From Legionella norrlandica (lineage in GTDB: Bacteria; Pseudomonadota; Gammaproteobacteria; Legionellales; Legionellaceae): DNA of 64,000 bases. Positions 40,765 through 49,301 of the stretch are shown here, in pieces. The notes beneath the pieces are model-generated. The model did no database searches. It had not been told where the DNA came from and was given only the letters and a program-made list of their open reading frames with translations. Every line of letters starts with the position of its first letter. Positions within the stretch are counted from its first letter, which is position 1. The translations under genes were made by a program, and so were the position numbers. The stretch spans positions 1 to 64,000 of the forward strand of contig NZ_JNCF01000003.1 in NCBI RefSeq assembly GCF_000770585.1, given 5' to 3'.

Positions 40765-41604
40765 ATGTGTCGGCTGGTTGCTTATTTGGGAAAACCTACT
40801 TTATTGGAAAATGTCTTGGTTAAACCTAAGAACTCAATCATTATGCAAAGCCTGCATGCTCGCGAAACCAAGTATCGAACAAATGGCGACGGTTTTGGTT
40901 TGGGATGGTATTCGCCAGAAATTAGCTCTGATCCAGCCTTATTTACTTCTGTTTATCCGGCATGGAATGATAGAAATTTATTGCATTTGACAGCGAAAAT
41001 TCAGTCTTCCTGTTTTTTTGCTCATGTCAGATCAGCGAGTGCTGGAGGAGTAACCAATTACAATTGTCACCCTTTTATCTTTGGTGACTGGATGTTAATG
41101 CATAATGGTGAGATTAATGATTTTATTGAGGTAAAGAGGCATATAAGACATTTATTGGATGATGATATATATCACTGGGTGAAAGGTGAAACTGATTCTG
41201 AACATTTGTTTGGGTTGTTTTTGCAGTTGGCAAAAGGAAGAGATATTAATCAATTATCTGTTGCTGCTGATGTTTTGGAAGAAACAATAAGAAAAATATT
41301 AGATGTGATAAAACAATTTGGTCACAGTGGCCCCTCCTATTTTAATGTTTGCCTTACAGATGGCAAAAAAATTATAGCTACCCGTTATTGTAGTCATAAA
41401 AAGAAAAAACCCTTAACCCTGCATTACCTCAATGGGTATGTATTATCTACTCAGCATACAGGGGTAAAGGAAGAAAAGAAGCCAGCTTATATCGTTGTTT
41501 CGTCCGAACGATTGAATGATTTGGATGAAGGATGGGAGGATGTCCCACCTCAACATATGATATTAATAGATGAAAATAAGAACATTCAATTGCGTCCTTT
41601 ATAA
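40765..41604 (+). CDS. Class II glutamine amidotransferase (YafJ/EgtC-like)
   Basis: A 279-residue N-terminal-nucleophile amidotransferase. Cys2 (MCRLVAYLG) becomes the catalytic N-terminus after Met removal. HVRSASAGGVTNYNCHPFIFGDWMLMHNGEINDF carries the glutamine-binding elements and the conserved HNG. The protein has only the glutaminase domain plus a short tail, like E. coli YafJ and the ergothioneine enzyme EgtC. No egtB or egtD gene is nearby, so an ergothioneine role is not supported. An AAGGGAGG ribosome site precedes the ATG. Confidence 0.9.
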   Translation: MCRLVAYLGKPTLLENVLVKPKNSIIMQSLHARETKYRTNGDGFGLGWYSPEISSDPALFTSVYPAWNDRNLLHLTAKIQSSCFFAHVRSASAGGVTNYNCHPFIFGDWMLMHNGEINDFIEVKRHIRHLLDDDIYHWVKGETDSEHLFGLFLQLAKGRDINQLSVAADVLEETIRKILDVIKQFGHSGPSYFNVCLTDGKKIIATRYCSHKKKKPLTLHYLNGYVLSTQHTGVKEEKKPAYIVVSSERLNDLDEGWEDVPPQHMILIDENKNIQLRPL

Positions 41605-41647
41605 ATATTGGGTTAAACTTGGCTTATTTAAACATTAAGAGACAATT

Positions 41648-41731
41648 ATGACTAAAGAAGAAATGATTTGTAGAATAATTGCATTTATTACTAAGAAACC
41701 AAGTAATAAGAAATCTTGTTGTGGAAGGTAA
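41648..41731 (+). CDS. 27-residue basic peptide with C-terminal Cys-Cys
   Basis: A short frame encodes a peptide beginning MTKEEMICRIIAFITKK and ending NKKSCCGR. An AAGAG ribosome-site-like stretch lies about seven bases before the ATG. Its stop overlaps the ATG of the next gene by one base (TAATG), typical of translational coupling. The peptide has a hydrophobic segment followed by a lysine-rich tail with two adjacent cysteines. It could be a leader peptide, a small protein partner of the next gene, or a precursor to be modified. Short frames arise by chance, so confidence is moderate. Confidence 0.45.
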   Translation: MTKEEMICRIIAFITKKPSNKKSCCGR

Positions 41732-42150
41732 TGAAATACACATTATCTAATTTACTTAATTATAAAAATGAGAAAATAATTGCTCATTTTTGTCATTCTC
41801 ATCCAGAATATTCTGCCAACGAAGGACGGGTGATCTTTGAGGATTTATTAGCCTGGATGTGGCTTAATGAGCAAAGACATTCTCTAGGTAAAAAGACCCA
41901 TCTTTTTGGCCCGTTATTGATCATGGATGAAATGTGGCATTCTTTTATCTTACATACTCGCGACTACTTTGATTTTTCCATGAAGTATTTTGGGGATTAT
42001 TTTCATCATAATGTTGAACCCTTGGGGTTTGAGCATGTTCTGGAAGAGGGAGAGTTGGCCGATTATCTGGAAGATTGTTTTAAATACCTTAGTAAAGAGT
42101 GGGTTGAAAGGCGATTTTCAGCAGCTTTTGCTGAATCAATTGATAGTTGA
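41731..42150 (+). CDS. GRDP-like / DUF1399-like small protein
   Basis: A 139-residue soluble protein. Its core, LLIMDEMWHSFILHTRDYFDFSMKYFGDYFHHNVEP (D66-E-M-W-H70 and F91-H-H93), resembles the repeat motif of plant and bacterial glycine-rich-domain (GRDP/DUF1399) proteins: D..WH.hi..T..Y...C...fG.f.HH. The conserved His and Asp residues could bind a metal. Function unknown. I use the ATG at 41731, coupled to the upstream 27-residue peptide, over the TTG at 41716. It is convergent with a hydrolase gene 19 bases away. Confidence 0.65.
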   Translation: MKYTLSNLLNYKNEKIIAHFCHSHPEYSANEGRVIFEDLLAWMWLNEQRHSLGKKTHLFGPLLIMDEMWHSFILHTRDYFDFSMKYFGDYFHHNVEPLGFEHVLEEGELADYLEDCFKYLSKEWVERRFSAAFAESIDS

Positions 42151-42169
42151 TCATTTTCAATATGTGTTG

Positions 42170-42973
42170 TTAAGAACAATGGTCTAGAGCAAATTGAATA
42201 ATTTCTTTAGAAAAATTGTCAGTACTCCATAAATCATTATGTTCCTTATTATCGAAAGAGATCATTTTCTTAGGCGCGTTTGCTTCTTTAAAAATGGTAA
42301 GACCTTCTTGATAGGGAATAATCTGATCCAGTTTCCCATGCAATACCAACAACGGGGCATTTATTTTTTTTATGCGCTCCAGAGAATTATACTGATCCCA
42401 TGGTTTAAGAAAGCTTAATGGATAATGGTAATGTGCCAGGTTTGTTAGTGATGTAAATGGAGACTGTAGAATAACTGCACAGACAGGGTGTTCTGTGGCA
42501 AGTTTAGTCGCTACGCCTGTGCCTATCGATTCGCCATATAAAATCAAATACCTTGAAGAAATCCCATTTTGAGCCAAAAATTGAATTGCAGCTCTACCAT
42601 CTTCATATAGTCCTTTTTCTGTGGGCTTACCTGGGTTGCCTCCATACCCCCTGTATTCTAATAAAAAAACTCCTAAGCCTGCATCAATGAATTGGCGTGC
42701 AAGTGGCATTCGATACCCTATATGCCCAGCATTACCATGTAAGTAAAGAATTGTTGGGCGATGTTTTACTGCGGATTTATACCAGGACTTTATAGGTAGA
42801 TTATCTTTTGTGTGCAGGGAAACTACATGCATATCGGTTGCGTCGAAATGCTCAAGTTTAGGCGTGTGTCTATTAGGGAAATAGATAAGTTGCCGTTGAA
42901 ATATATACATGAGCAGAATTACAAAACCCAGAATGGTAAAGCTCATCAGTACAATTTGTTTGATCATAGTCAT
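42170..42973 (-). CDS. Alpha/beta hydrolase (BEM46/ABHD13-like), membrane-anchored
   Basis: A 267-residue serine hydrolase with an N-terminal membrane helix (IVLMSFTILGFVILLMYIF). YLHGNAGHIGYR is the oxyanion segment and LILYGESIGTGVA holds the nucleophile Ser. LVLHGKLDQIIPY contains the acid Asp and FDNKEHNDL the His. This is the BEM46/ABHD13/YfhR family, whose substrates are mostly unknown. It is transcribed alone. Confidence 0.88.
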   Translation of the reverse strand: MTMIKQIVLMSFTILGFVILLMYIFQRQLIYFPNRHTPKLEHFDATDMHVVSLHTKDNLPIKSWYKSAVKHRPTILYLHGNAGHIGYRMPLARQFIDAGLGVFLLEYRGYGGNPGKPTEKGLYEDGRAAIQFLAQNGISSRYLILYGESIGTGVATKLATEHPVCAVILQSPFTSLTNLAHYHYPLSFLKPWDQYNSLERIKKINAPLLVLHGKLDQIIPYQEGLTIFKEANAPKKMISFDNKEHNDLWSTDNFSKEIIQFALDHCS

Positions 42974-43094
42974 ATTTAGCTATTGAGAAGATATTATCAA
43001 TTACTTTGATTATAATCCTAAAAATAGCAGTTGATCTTTATTAGAAAATCTACTGCTTATATTTAAAGAAAGTACTAACTTATCTAGGTTTAAG

Positions 43095-43517
43095 TTACTC
43101 CCCTTGCGCTAAGCGAAGTAAGGCTTTTTGTAATGGTTCATAGCTGCAATTCTGGCTTTCACTGATGATCGTAGTTTTAGCTTTCTCTGATAGAGTTGGG
43201 GAATTTTTTTCTATCGATTTTTGTAATTGGGGAGATGGTTCGATAACGGTAATTTTAATAGCAGATAACTGGTATAGCCCCGCCTCTTTTCTTAATTTAT
43301 CTCGTAAATCAGGGAGTAGATAGCGTATTTGGGATGCAAAAGCAGCATTGGTTGTTGTAAGGAGAAGACTCCCTTTGTTAAAACTGGCAACTTGACATTT
43401 ATCTGCTAAATTTTCAGGAAGAAATCGCGAAATTTTAAGAGATAATTCTTCCAACTGCATAGAGCGCTGGCAGATTTCGCTCAGTTGTTTATTTAGGCAT
43501 CGATTGATTGATTTCAT
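43095..43517 (-). CDS. dciA: DciA-like protein (DUF721)
   Basis: A 140-residue protein with the DUF721 KH-like core (FLPENLADKCQVASFNKGSLLLTTTNAAFASQIRYLLPDLRDKLRKEAG). DUF721 proteins are DciA, the ancestral loader or regulator of the replicative helicase DnaB in bacteria that lack DnaC. The C-terminal tail is Ser/Glu/Lys-rich and likely disordered, as expected. In many gammaproteobacteria dciA lies near the lpxC end of the dcw cluster; here it is about 5 kb downstream. Confidence 0.8.
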   Translation of the reverse strand: MKSINRCLNKQLSEICQRSMQLEELSLKISRFLPENLADKCQVASFNKGSLLLTTTNAAFASQIRYLLPDLRDKLRKEAGLYQLSAIKITVIEPSPQLQKSIEKNSPTLSEKAKTTIISESQNCSYEPLQKALLRLAQGE

Positions 43518-43769
43518 AAGGTTGCCTTACTTATTAGAGGGCCTGCTAAAGTGTCAGTTTACCGCAAAAAATTAGGTTTAACCTAGAAAAAGAAGTTGAA
43601 GCTATAGCGCGCTTGGTTTAGTCTGTGAAGAGACGAACTTTAACTACTACTTTTTTCTAGAGCTGCGTATAGAATAGCAAAATAATGTGAAGTGCAATAT
43701 TATCCAATGAAAAACAGGTACCGACTGCTACAATTTGTTTTTCCAAAGATTATATAAAAAAGGTGAGCA

Positions 43770-44210
43770 ATGGCTGAGAATACTACTGAAAGTAATGTTA
43801 TTTATTTTACCCGCTTGCATTGGATTATATTTTTTGGCCCTTGTCTTGGTTTGGGTATTGCTATGACAATATATTATTATATTACGCAATTAAGAGAAGT
43901 CAGTCTTTTTCTCGGTTTTTTTGCTCTTATTTGGATATTCATTACCTGGGTTACTTATTATTTTTCTTCCATTACTATAAAGAAAAAGCAAGTTATTTTA
44001 CGTACGGGTATCATAGTAAGACAAACAGTAGATATACCATTAAATAAAATTGAAACCATAGACATACGACAATCTATTCTAGGCAGCATCTTGAGTTATG
44101 GTACCTTGATCATCACAGGTACCGGAGGCACACGTTATCTTATAAACCATATACATAAACCATTAACTTGCCGACGCTATATTGAGCAGCTCATGAACGA
44201 GCCGCAATAA
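43770..44210 (+). CDS. PH-domain (bPH2/YdbS-like) membrane protein
   Basis: A 146-residue protein with two membrane helices (WIIFFGPCLGLGIAMTIYYYI and LFLGFFALIWIFITWVTYYF). A bacterial PH-like domain follows (ITIKKKQVILRTGIIVRQTVDIPLNKIETIDIRQSILGSILSYGTLIITGTGGT). This is the DUF304/YdbS-like architecture, often linked to membrane stress or lipid environment, function unknown. It is transcribed alone after a 250-base gap. Confidence 0.85.
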   Translation: MAENTTESNVIYFTRLHWIIFFGPCLGLGIAMTIYYYITQLREVSLFLGFFALIWIFITWVTYYFSSITIKKKQVILRTGIIVRQTVDIPLNKIETIDIRQSILGSILSYGTLIITGTGGTRYLINHIHKPLTCRRYIEQLMNEPQ

Positions 44211-44324
44211 AATAGAAGGTGTTTGGCAATTGTTCCCAAGCGCCTTCATGCCTTAGTTCTCGCTAAAAATATTTTGATATATTTATGAATGAGTTTTAGT
44301 TTTTCCTGCTTGTTTTTTCATGCT

Positions 44325-44381
44325 ATGCTACGATTAAAACTCGCGATGGGACTTGCTATTGCTCGTTTTTAATCGTAGCAT
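44325..44381. repeat. Long perfect inverted repeat upstream of the acyltransferase
   Basis: ATGCTACGATTAAAA at 44325-44339 pairs perfectly with TTTTAATCGTAGCAT at 44367-44381, a 15-base stem with a 27-base loop. It lies between the PH-domain gene and the acyltransferase. It could terminate the former, regulate the latter or be a mobile palindrome; no U-run distinguishes these. Confidence 0.6.
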
Positions 44382-44461
44382 GACTACAAATCAAATCGCA
44401 TAAAACACCTAAAATTCACCGCAAAGGGTTAAAAAATCAACAATTATTTTGGAAATCTAGT

Positions 44462-46429
44462 GTGAATTACCGCTCAGACATTGATGGCTTAAGGGCAATT
44501 GCTATTTTATTTGTTTTATTTTTCCATAGTGGTTTATCCCTATTCCCTTCTGGATTTATTGGGGTTGACATTTTTTTTGTTATTTCAGGTTTCTTAATCA
44601 CAAGTATTATTCAAAAATCTTTACAGAATAACCATTTTTCTTTTGTGGAATTTTATAGTAGACGATTATGGCGGCTGCAACCTGTTTTTATCTGTCTGAT
44701 TGTTGTTACTACGTTAGTCGCATTATTTTATTATTTGCCCGATGATCTGCTGCTTTTTAGTAAAAGTGCTCGCAAAACTTCAATTTTTACATCGAATGTA
44801 TTTTTTAAAAATGTAACTAGTAATTATTTTTCTCCTGATAGCAATCAGTTGCCACTCTTACATATGTGGTCCTTATCTATTGAATGGCAATGTTATCTGA
44901 TCTTACCAGTTGCTATCTATTTACTTCATAGGTTGTTTGGTCACAATCATATGACAAAGGTTATTTACTTGCTGGCTATTGGTTTTTTAAGTTTATCTAT
45001 GTATTATTCTTGGAGTAATCCTGCAAAAACCTATTACCAATTGACCAGTCGTATTTTTGAATTTTTGATTGGCGCTTGTGTTACTTTGGGCTCGAATCGG
45101 TTCTTAATCAATAAGAGTTTATTAAATGCAATCAGTATACTGGCCATTATAACGCTGTTTTATATAGCGATGCACGTTGATGTTAATGCAGGCTATCCTA
45201 ATTGGTATACTTTAATTTTATGTCTTGCGACGGCTGTATTGATTGCTGTCGGGAGGCAAGAGCCAAAACTGATTGCCAGCCAAGTTCTCTCATTAAAGCC
45301 GTTAGTATTCATAGGGTTGATTTCCTATTCCTTATATATTTGGCATTGGCCTTTATTTGCCTTGATTCGTTATTTGAATATTGAAGAGTCTAATTTGGTA
45401 TTACTGCTTACTTTTGGGATAGTGTTTATCATAGCTTATCTTTCTTGGCAATTTATTGAAAAACCTGCAAGGAAATTACATCAAATCAAATTTGGTTATA
45501 CTGTGGCTTGTTTGTTTATTCTCCCGGTTATTGTTACTCACCTCTGCGATCATTTAATTAAAAAGAACATAGGTTATCCTCATCGTTTTAAGGAAGCTGC
45601 CCAAATTTATGTAGAATTAAATAAATACAAAAGTGTGCAAAGACCTTTGTGCCTTGAGAGAAAGAGCGTCGAAGTAGATAATCAATGCGTTTTAGGGGCC
45701 CAAAATTCAGGTAGCCATAATGGATTTATGATAGGAGATTCTTATTCCAATCAGTATTGGAGATTTATGGATACCTTTGCAAAAAAAGCTAATGTGTCTA
45801 TTTTAGCTCACGCAACAGTGGCGTGCCTTGCTTTGCCTGGAATATATCAATTTGATGTGAATATTAAAAATAAGATTTATCAAGAATGTCATGATCAAAC
45901 GGATCGCTATTTTAATATGATTAAAGCAAATCATTATGATTATGTTATTCTTGGACAAAACTGGAATGGTTATTTAGGTGATAAAATCATTAATCAATTA
46001 AATGACGTCCGTTCACAAGAACTTTCTCAAAAGCGCATCGAAAAGGCTTTAGATGAAGCTTTACAAATTATCACTGCTTCTGGGGCGAAACCAGTATTAA
46101 TCAAGTCAATCGCTCTCTCTAAGGGGAATCCATACAGCTGTTTCTTCGAACATATTAAACTGCGAAAAAAATACAATCCTGAGCAGTGTGATTTTAAATT
46201 AGATGTAGCTGAACAACGTTGGATTGATACGTTGTTTACAAAAATGGGAAAAAAATATTCTCAATTAATAATTATTGATCCTCGTTTGGTTCAGTGCCCA
46301 TCAGGAGTGTGTCGGGTCGCTATTCATGATGTCCCTGTATTCCGTGATTCAGGGCATATTACAGATTATGCGTCTTATCATCTAGCCCAATTGTATTTGC
46401 AAAAAAACAAGAATCCTTTAGTGATTTGA
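44462..46429 (+). CDS. OafA/YrhL-type acyltransferase with C-terminal SGNH domain
   Basis: A 655-residue inner-membrane protein that O-acylates a surface or periplasmic glycan. The N-terminal acyltransferase-3 domain opens YRSDIDGLRAIAILFVLFFHSG and includes GFIGVDIFFVISGFLIT, with the catalytic His in the first helix pair. About ten helices end near residue 370. The C-terminal periplasmic SGNH domain has GFMIGDSYSNQYW (nucleophile Ser) and FRDSGHITDYASYHL (Asp/His). The start is GTG at 44462. LPS O-antigen or peptidoglycan is a likely acceptor, but the sequence does not tell which. Confidence 0.9.
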   Translation: MNYRSDIDGLRAIAILFVLFFHSGLSLFPSGFIGVDIFFVISGFLITSIIQKSLQNNHFSFVEFYSRRLWRLQPVFICLIVVTTLVALFYYLPDDLLLFSKSARKTSIFTSNVFFKNVTSNYFSPDSNQLPLLHMWSLSIEWQCYLILPVAIYLLHRLFGHNHMTKVIYLLAIGFLSLSMYYSWSNPAKTYYQLTSRIFEFLIGACVTLGSNRFLINKSLLNAISILAIITLFYIAMHVDVNAGYPNWYTLILCLATAVLIAVGRQEPKLIASQVLSLKPLVFIGLISYSLYIWHWPLFALIRYLNIEESNLVLLLTFGIVFIIAYLSWQFIEKPARKLHQIKFGYTVACLFILPVIVTHLCDHLIKKNIGYPHRFKEAAQIYVELNKYKSVQRPLCLERKSVEVDNQCVLGAQNSGSHNGFMIGDSYSNQYWRFMDTFAKKANVSILAHATVACLALPGIYQFDVNIKNKIYQECHDQTDRYFNMIKANHYDYVILGQNWNGYLGDKIINQLNDVRSQELSQKRIEKALDEALQIITASGAKPVLIKSIALSKGNPYSCFFEHIKLRKKYNPEQCDFKLDVAEQRWIDTLFTKMGKKYSQLIIIDPRLVQCPSGVCRVAIHDVPVFRDSGHITDYASYHLAQLYLQKNKNPLVI

Positions 46430-46452
46430 TATGGTTGGGCAGCAAGTAAGTG

Positions 46453-46487
46453 GCAACAGTCCTGAATTTTTAATTCAAGACAGTTGC
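46453..46487. terminator. Bidirectional terminator between acyltransferase and topA
   Basis: A 16-base stem with two mismatches (GCAACAGTCCTGAATT pairing with AATTCAAGACAGTTGC) and a three-base TTT loop sits in the 71-base gap between the two convergent genes, where a shared terminator is expected. Confidence 0.6.
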
Positions 46488-46500
46488 TAAAGAGTCAACT

Positions 46501-48780
46501 CTAATTTTCTTTCTCAGAATAATCGCAGCCTTCACGAGGGCAGATAATTTGGCGACCAAATTTTTTGCTTTCTTTTAGAGTTAAAATAGGCCAACTACAT
46601 TTAGGGCAAGGCACATTAATAGGTTCATTCCACAGAGCATAATCACACTTAGGGTAATCTCCGCAAGAATAAAAGATTTTACCTTTTCTTGATTTTCGTT
46701 GCAGGATCTTGGCTTGATGACATTTAGGACAAGTTACTCCTGTATCAGCAGGTTTTTCCAAGGGCTCCATATGTTTGCATTGAGGATAATTACTGCACCC
46801 GATAAATCTTCCATAGCGTCCGGTTTTAATATGTAGACTACCATGGCATAAAGGGCAATTTCGTCCTTCAACGATTTCAGGCTCTGATTTCTCATTATCT
46901 TGACCACTTATATCCTGGGTGTAATCACACTCTGGATATCCAGTGCAGCCAATAAAACGCCCACGCTTACCGAGTCTTATTGATAATGGCTTTTGACACT
47001 TAGGACATTTTTCGTCTAATAATTCTGTAGTCACGTCTTTTCGTTGGACTTGTTCATCAATATTCTGGATTTGCTGAACAAAAGGCTGCCAAAAATCTTC
47101 CAAGACGGGAATCCAATCTTTTTCTCCACGAGCAATCGCATCCAGAGTATCTTCAAGACCAGCTGTAAATTGGTAATCGACGTATCGAGTGAAGTAGTTC
47201 GTCAAAAATCTATTGACTATCCTGCCGACATCGGTCGGCAAGAATCGTTTTTTGTCGACTATTACATATTCTCGTTGTTGCAAGGTATGGATGATAGTGG
47301 CATAGGTAGATGGCCGTCCTATATCATATTCTTCAAGCGCTTTAACTAAAGTGGCTTCAGAGTATCTTGGAGGAGGCTCAGTAAAATGTTGATTAGTTTC
47401 AATATCCAATATTTTTACTTTCTCACCAACAGTGAAAACAGGTAAGATTTTGTCTTCATTATCTTCTTCTTTAGAGTCGTCTTTGCCTTCTTCATAAACA
47501 GAAAGGAATCCTGGGAAGGTTACTGTTGAACCATTGGCTCTGAACAAATTGCCTTTTCCACAGCTGAAATCTACGCTAACGGTATCCAAAATGGCGTCAG
47601 CCATTTGACAGGCTACAGTTCGTTTCCAAATTAAACTATATAGTTTAATTTGATCACCTGTCAGTGAGTGTTGTACTTGTTCCGGGGTTCTTTGAATGGA
47701 TGTAGGTCTAATAGCTTCATGCGCTTCCTGCGCATTTTTCGATTTGGTTTTATAAATTCTGGGGGTCTGTGGGCAATTATTTGCTGTATAGCGTTGAGTA
47801 ATATATTGACGAATTTCTTCAATTGCTTCATTAGCCAGATTGACAGAGTCAGTGCGCATGTAAGTGATTAAACCTACTGTTCCTGTGCCTATGTCAATAC
47901 CTTCATATAATTGCTGCGCTATCATCATGGTTTTACGAGCAGTAAAACCTAATTTTCTTGCTGCTTCCTGTTGTAATGTGGAAGTAATAAATGGTGGAGA
48001 AGGTTTGCGTTTACGTTGTTTTTTTTCAATCTGGGTAACTGTTAAAAAACCTTGGGACTGATTGATCAGTTGGTTTTTAATTTCATGCGCCTGCTCTTGC
48101 TGAGTGACTGTAAATTGTTGTAGCTTCTCTTCATTAAAGTGAGTTAATCGTGCTTCAAATTCTGTGGTGGCATGGGTGCATTTTGCAATTATTTTCCAGT
48201 ATTCTTGAGAAATAAAACGCTCAATTTCCTCTTCACGCTCAACGATTAATCTAAGTGCAGGGCTTTGGACTCGTCCGGCAGATAATCCTCGTCTAATTTT
48301 TTTCCACAATAATGGAGAAAGGTTAAAACCAACTAAATAATCAAGAGCACGCCTGGCTTGTTGAGCATTAACCAAATCCATAGAAATTGATCTGGGGTTA
48401 GTGATAGCTTCTTGAATAGCCGCTTTAGTGATCTCATTAAAGAAAATTCTGTGTACGGACTTGTCTTTCAAAAGATTTCTTTCTTTCATTAATTCAAAGA
48501 TATGCCAGGAAATGGCTTCGCCTTCTCTATCTGGGTCCGTGGCAAGCAATAGTGAGTCTGACTTTTTAAGTGCTTTTGCTATGGTATCAATATGTCTCGC
48601 ATTCTTTTCAATAGGAGCATAAGTCATAGCAAAATGCTGCTCGGGATTGACTGATCCTTTGCGAGCAGGCAGATCACGTACGTGACCATAAGAGGCTAAT
48701 ACGTCATAATCACTTCCCAGGTATTTTTGAATTGTTTTTGCTTTTGCGGGCGATTCAACGATCACCAAGTGTTTACTCAT
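46501..48780 (-). CDS. topA: DNA topoisomerase I
   Basis: TopA (759 residues) relaxes negative supercoils. The N-terminal TOPRIM domain is KHLVIVESPAKAKTIQKYLG with LLATDPDREGEAISWH. The active-site Tyr is in GLITYMRTDSVNL. The C-terminus has four Cys4 zinc ribbons (for example CPKCQKPLSIRLGKRGRFIGC and CPLCHGSLHIKTGRYGRFIGC). It follows smg, the usual smf/smg/topA order. Confidence 0.97.
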   Translation of the reverse strand: MSKHLVIVESPAKAKTIQKYLGSDYDVLASYGHVRDLPARKGSVNPEQHFAMTYAPIEKNARHIDTIAKALKKSDSLLLATDPDREGEAISWHIFELMKERNLLKDKSVHRIFFNEITKAAIQEAITNPRSISMDLVNAQQARRALDYLVGFNLSPLLWKKIRRGLSAGRVQSPALRLIVEREEEIERFISQEYWKIIAKCTHATTEFEARLTHFNEEKLQQFTVTQQEQAHEIKNQLINQSQGFLTVTQIEKKQRKRKPSPPFITSTLQQEAARKLGFTARKTMMIAQQLYEGIDIGTGTVGLITYMRTDSVNLANEAIEEIRQYITQRYTANNCPQTPRIYKTKSKNAQEAHEAIRPTSIQRTPEQVQHSLTGDQIKLYSLIWKRTVACQMADAILDTVSVDFSCGKGNLFRANGSTVTFPGFLSVYEEGKDDSKEEDNEDKILPVFTVGEKVKILDIETNQHFTEPPPRYSEATLVKALEEYDIGRPSTYATIIHTLQQREYVIVDKKRFLPTDVGRIVNRFLTNYFTRYVDYQFTAGLEDTLDAIARGEKDWIPVLEDFWQPFVQQIQNIDEQVQRKDVTTELLDEKCPKCQKPLSIRLGKRGRFIGCTGYPECDYTQDISGQDNEKSEPEIVEGRNCPLCHGSLHIKTGRYGRFIGCSNYPQCKHMEPLEKPADTGVTCPKCHQAKILQRKSRKGKIFYSCGDYPKCDYALWNEPINVPCPKCSWPILTLKESKKFGRQIICPREGCDYSEKEN

Positions 48781-48857
48781 ATAAAATGAACCTTATCCTT
48801 TATTGGTTGTCAATGCTCTCTAACAGTTCATGAATAGGCTTATCAGCTACAAAATTT

Positions 48858-49301
48858 TTAGTGAATTGTTAGTTCATCTTCTGTTTGGTATAGCACAAGA
48901 TCAAGAAAAGTTAATTGTTCCTCATTCAAATTAGATGCAAGAGCATTTCTTATAGTCCATTTAGTTTCTTGTAGGGTTACGATACGAGATTCGGAAAATT
49001 GCAATTGACCAATTATTGATTCAAATTGTTCAACATCAATGATGTTCCATAATTTCATACGCATTAGAAATTGATAACTGGCTTTGGTCAATTTCATTTG
49101 TTCTTCATAGGTAATAATACGTGTTGATTTTTTATGGGCAGATTTGATAAATAATGATTGCTCTTCGGTATTTAAAAGATCGTCTTCAAGCAATTGATTT
49201 TGCGCATCTTGATCATTGAGTTTATGGTCTTTCTGAAGTTGATTAAGACTTTTTTCAAACAAATTCAATAACATTTCAAACAAATTATCTTTCATATTCA
49301 C
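48858..49301 (-). CDS. smg: Smg family protein (DUF494)
   Basis: A 147-residue DUF494/Smg protein of unknown function, almost always found between dprA (smf) and topA. The opening MKDNLFEMLLNLFEKSLNQ and the C-terminal IRNALASNLNEEQLTFLDLVLYQTED match the family. It overlaps the end of dprA by 17 bases; the start may be ATG 49301 or the in-frame ATG 49295. Confidence 0.88.
   Translation of the reverse strand: MNMKDNLFEMLLNLFEKSLNQLQKDHKLNDQDAQNQLLEDDLLNTEEQSLFIKSAHKKSTRIITYEEQMKLTKASYQFLMRMKLWNIIDVEQFESIIGQLQFSESRIVTLQETKWTIRNALASNLNEEQLTFLDLVLYQTEDELTIH

Noticed and set aside
40765-41604. Ergothioneine biosynthesis gene egtC
   Set aside because: No egtA, egtB, egtD or egtE gene lies nearby, and YafJ-like stand-alone proteins share the same fold.
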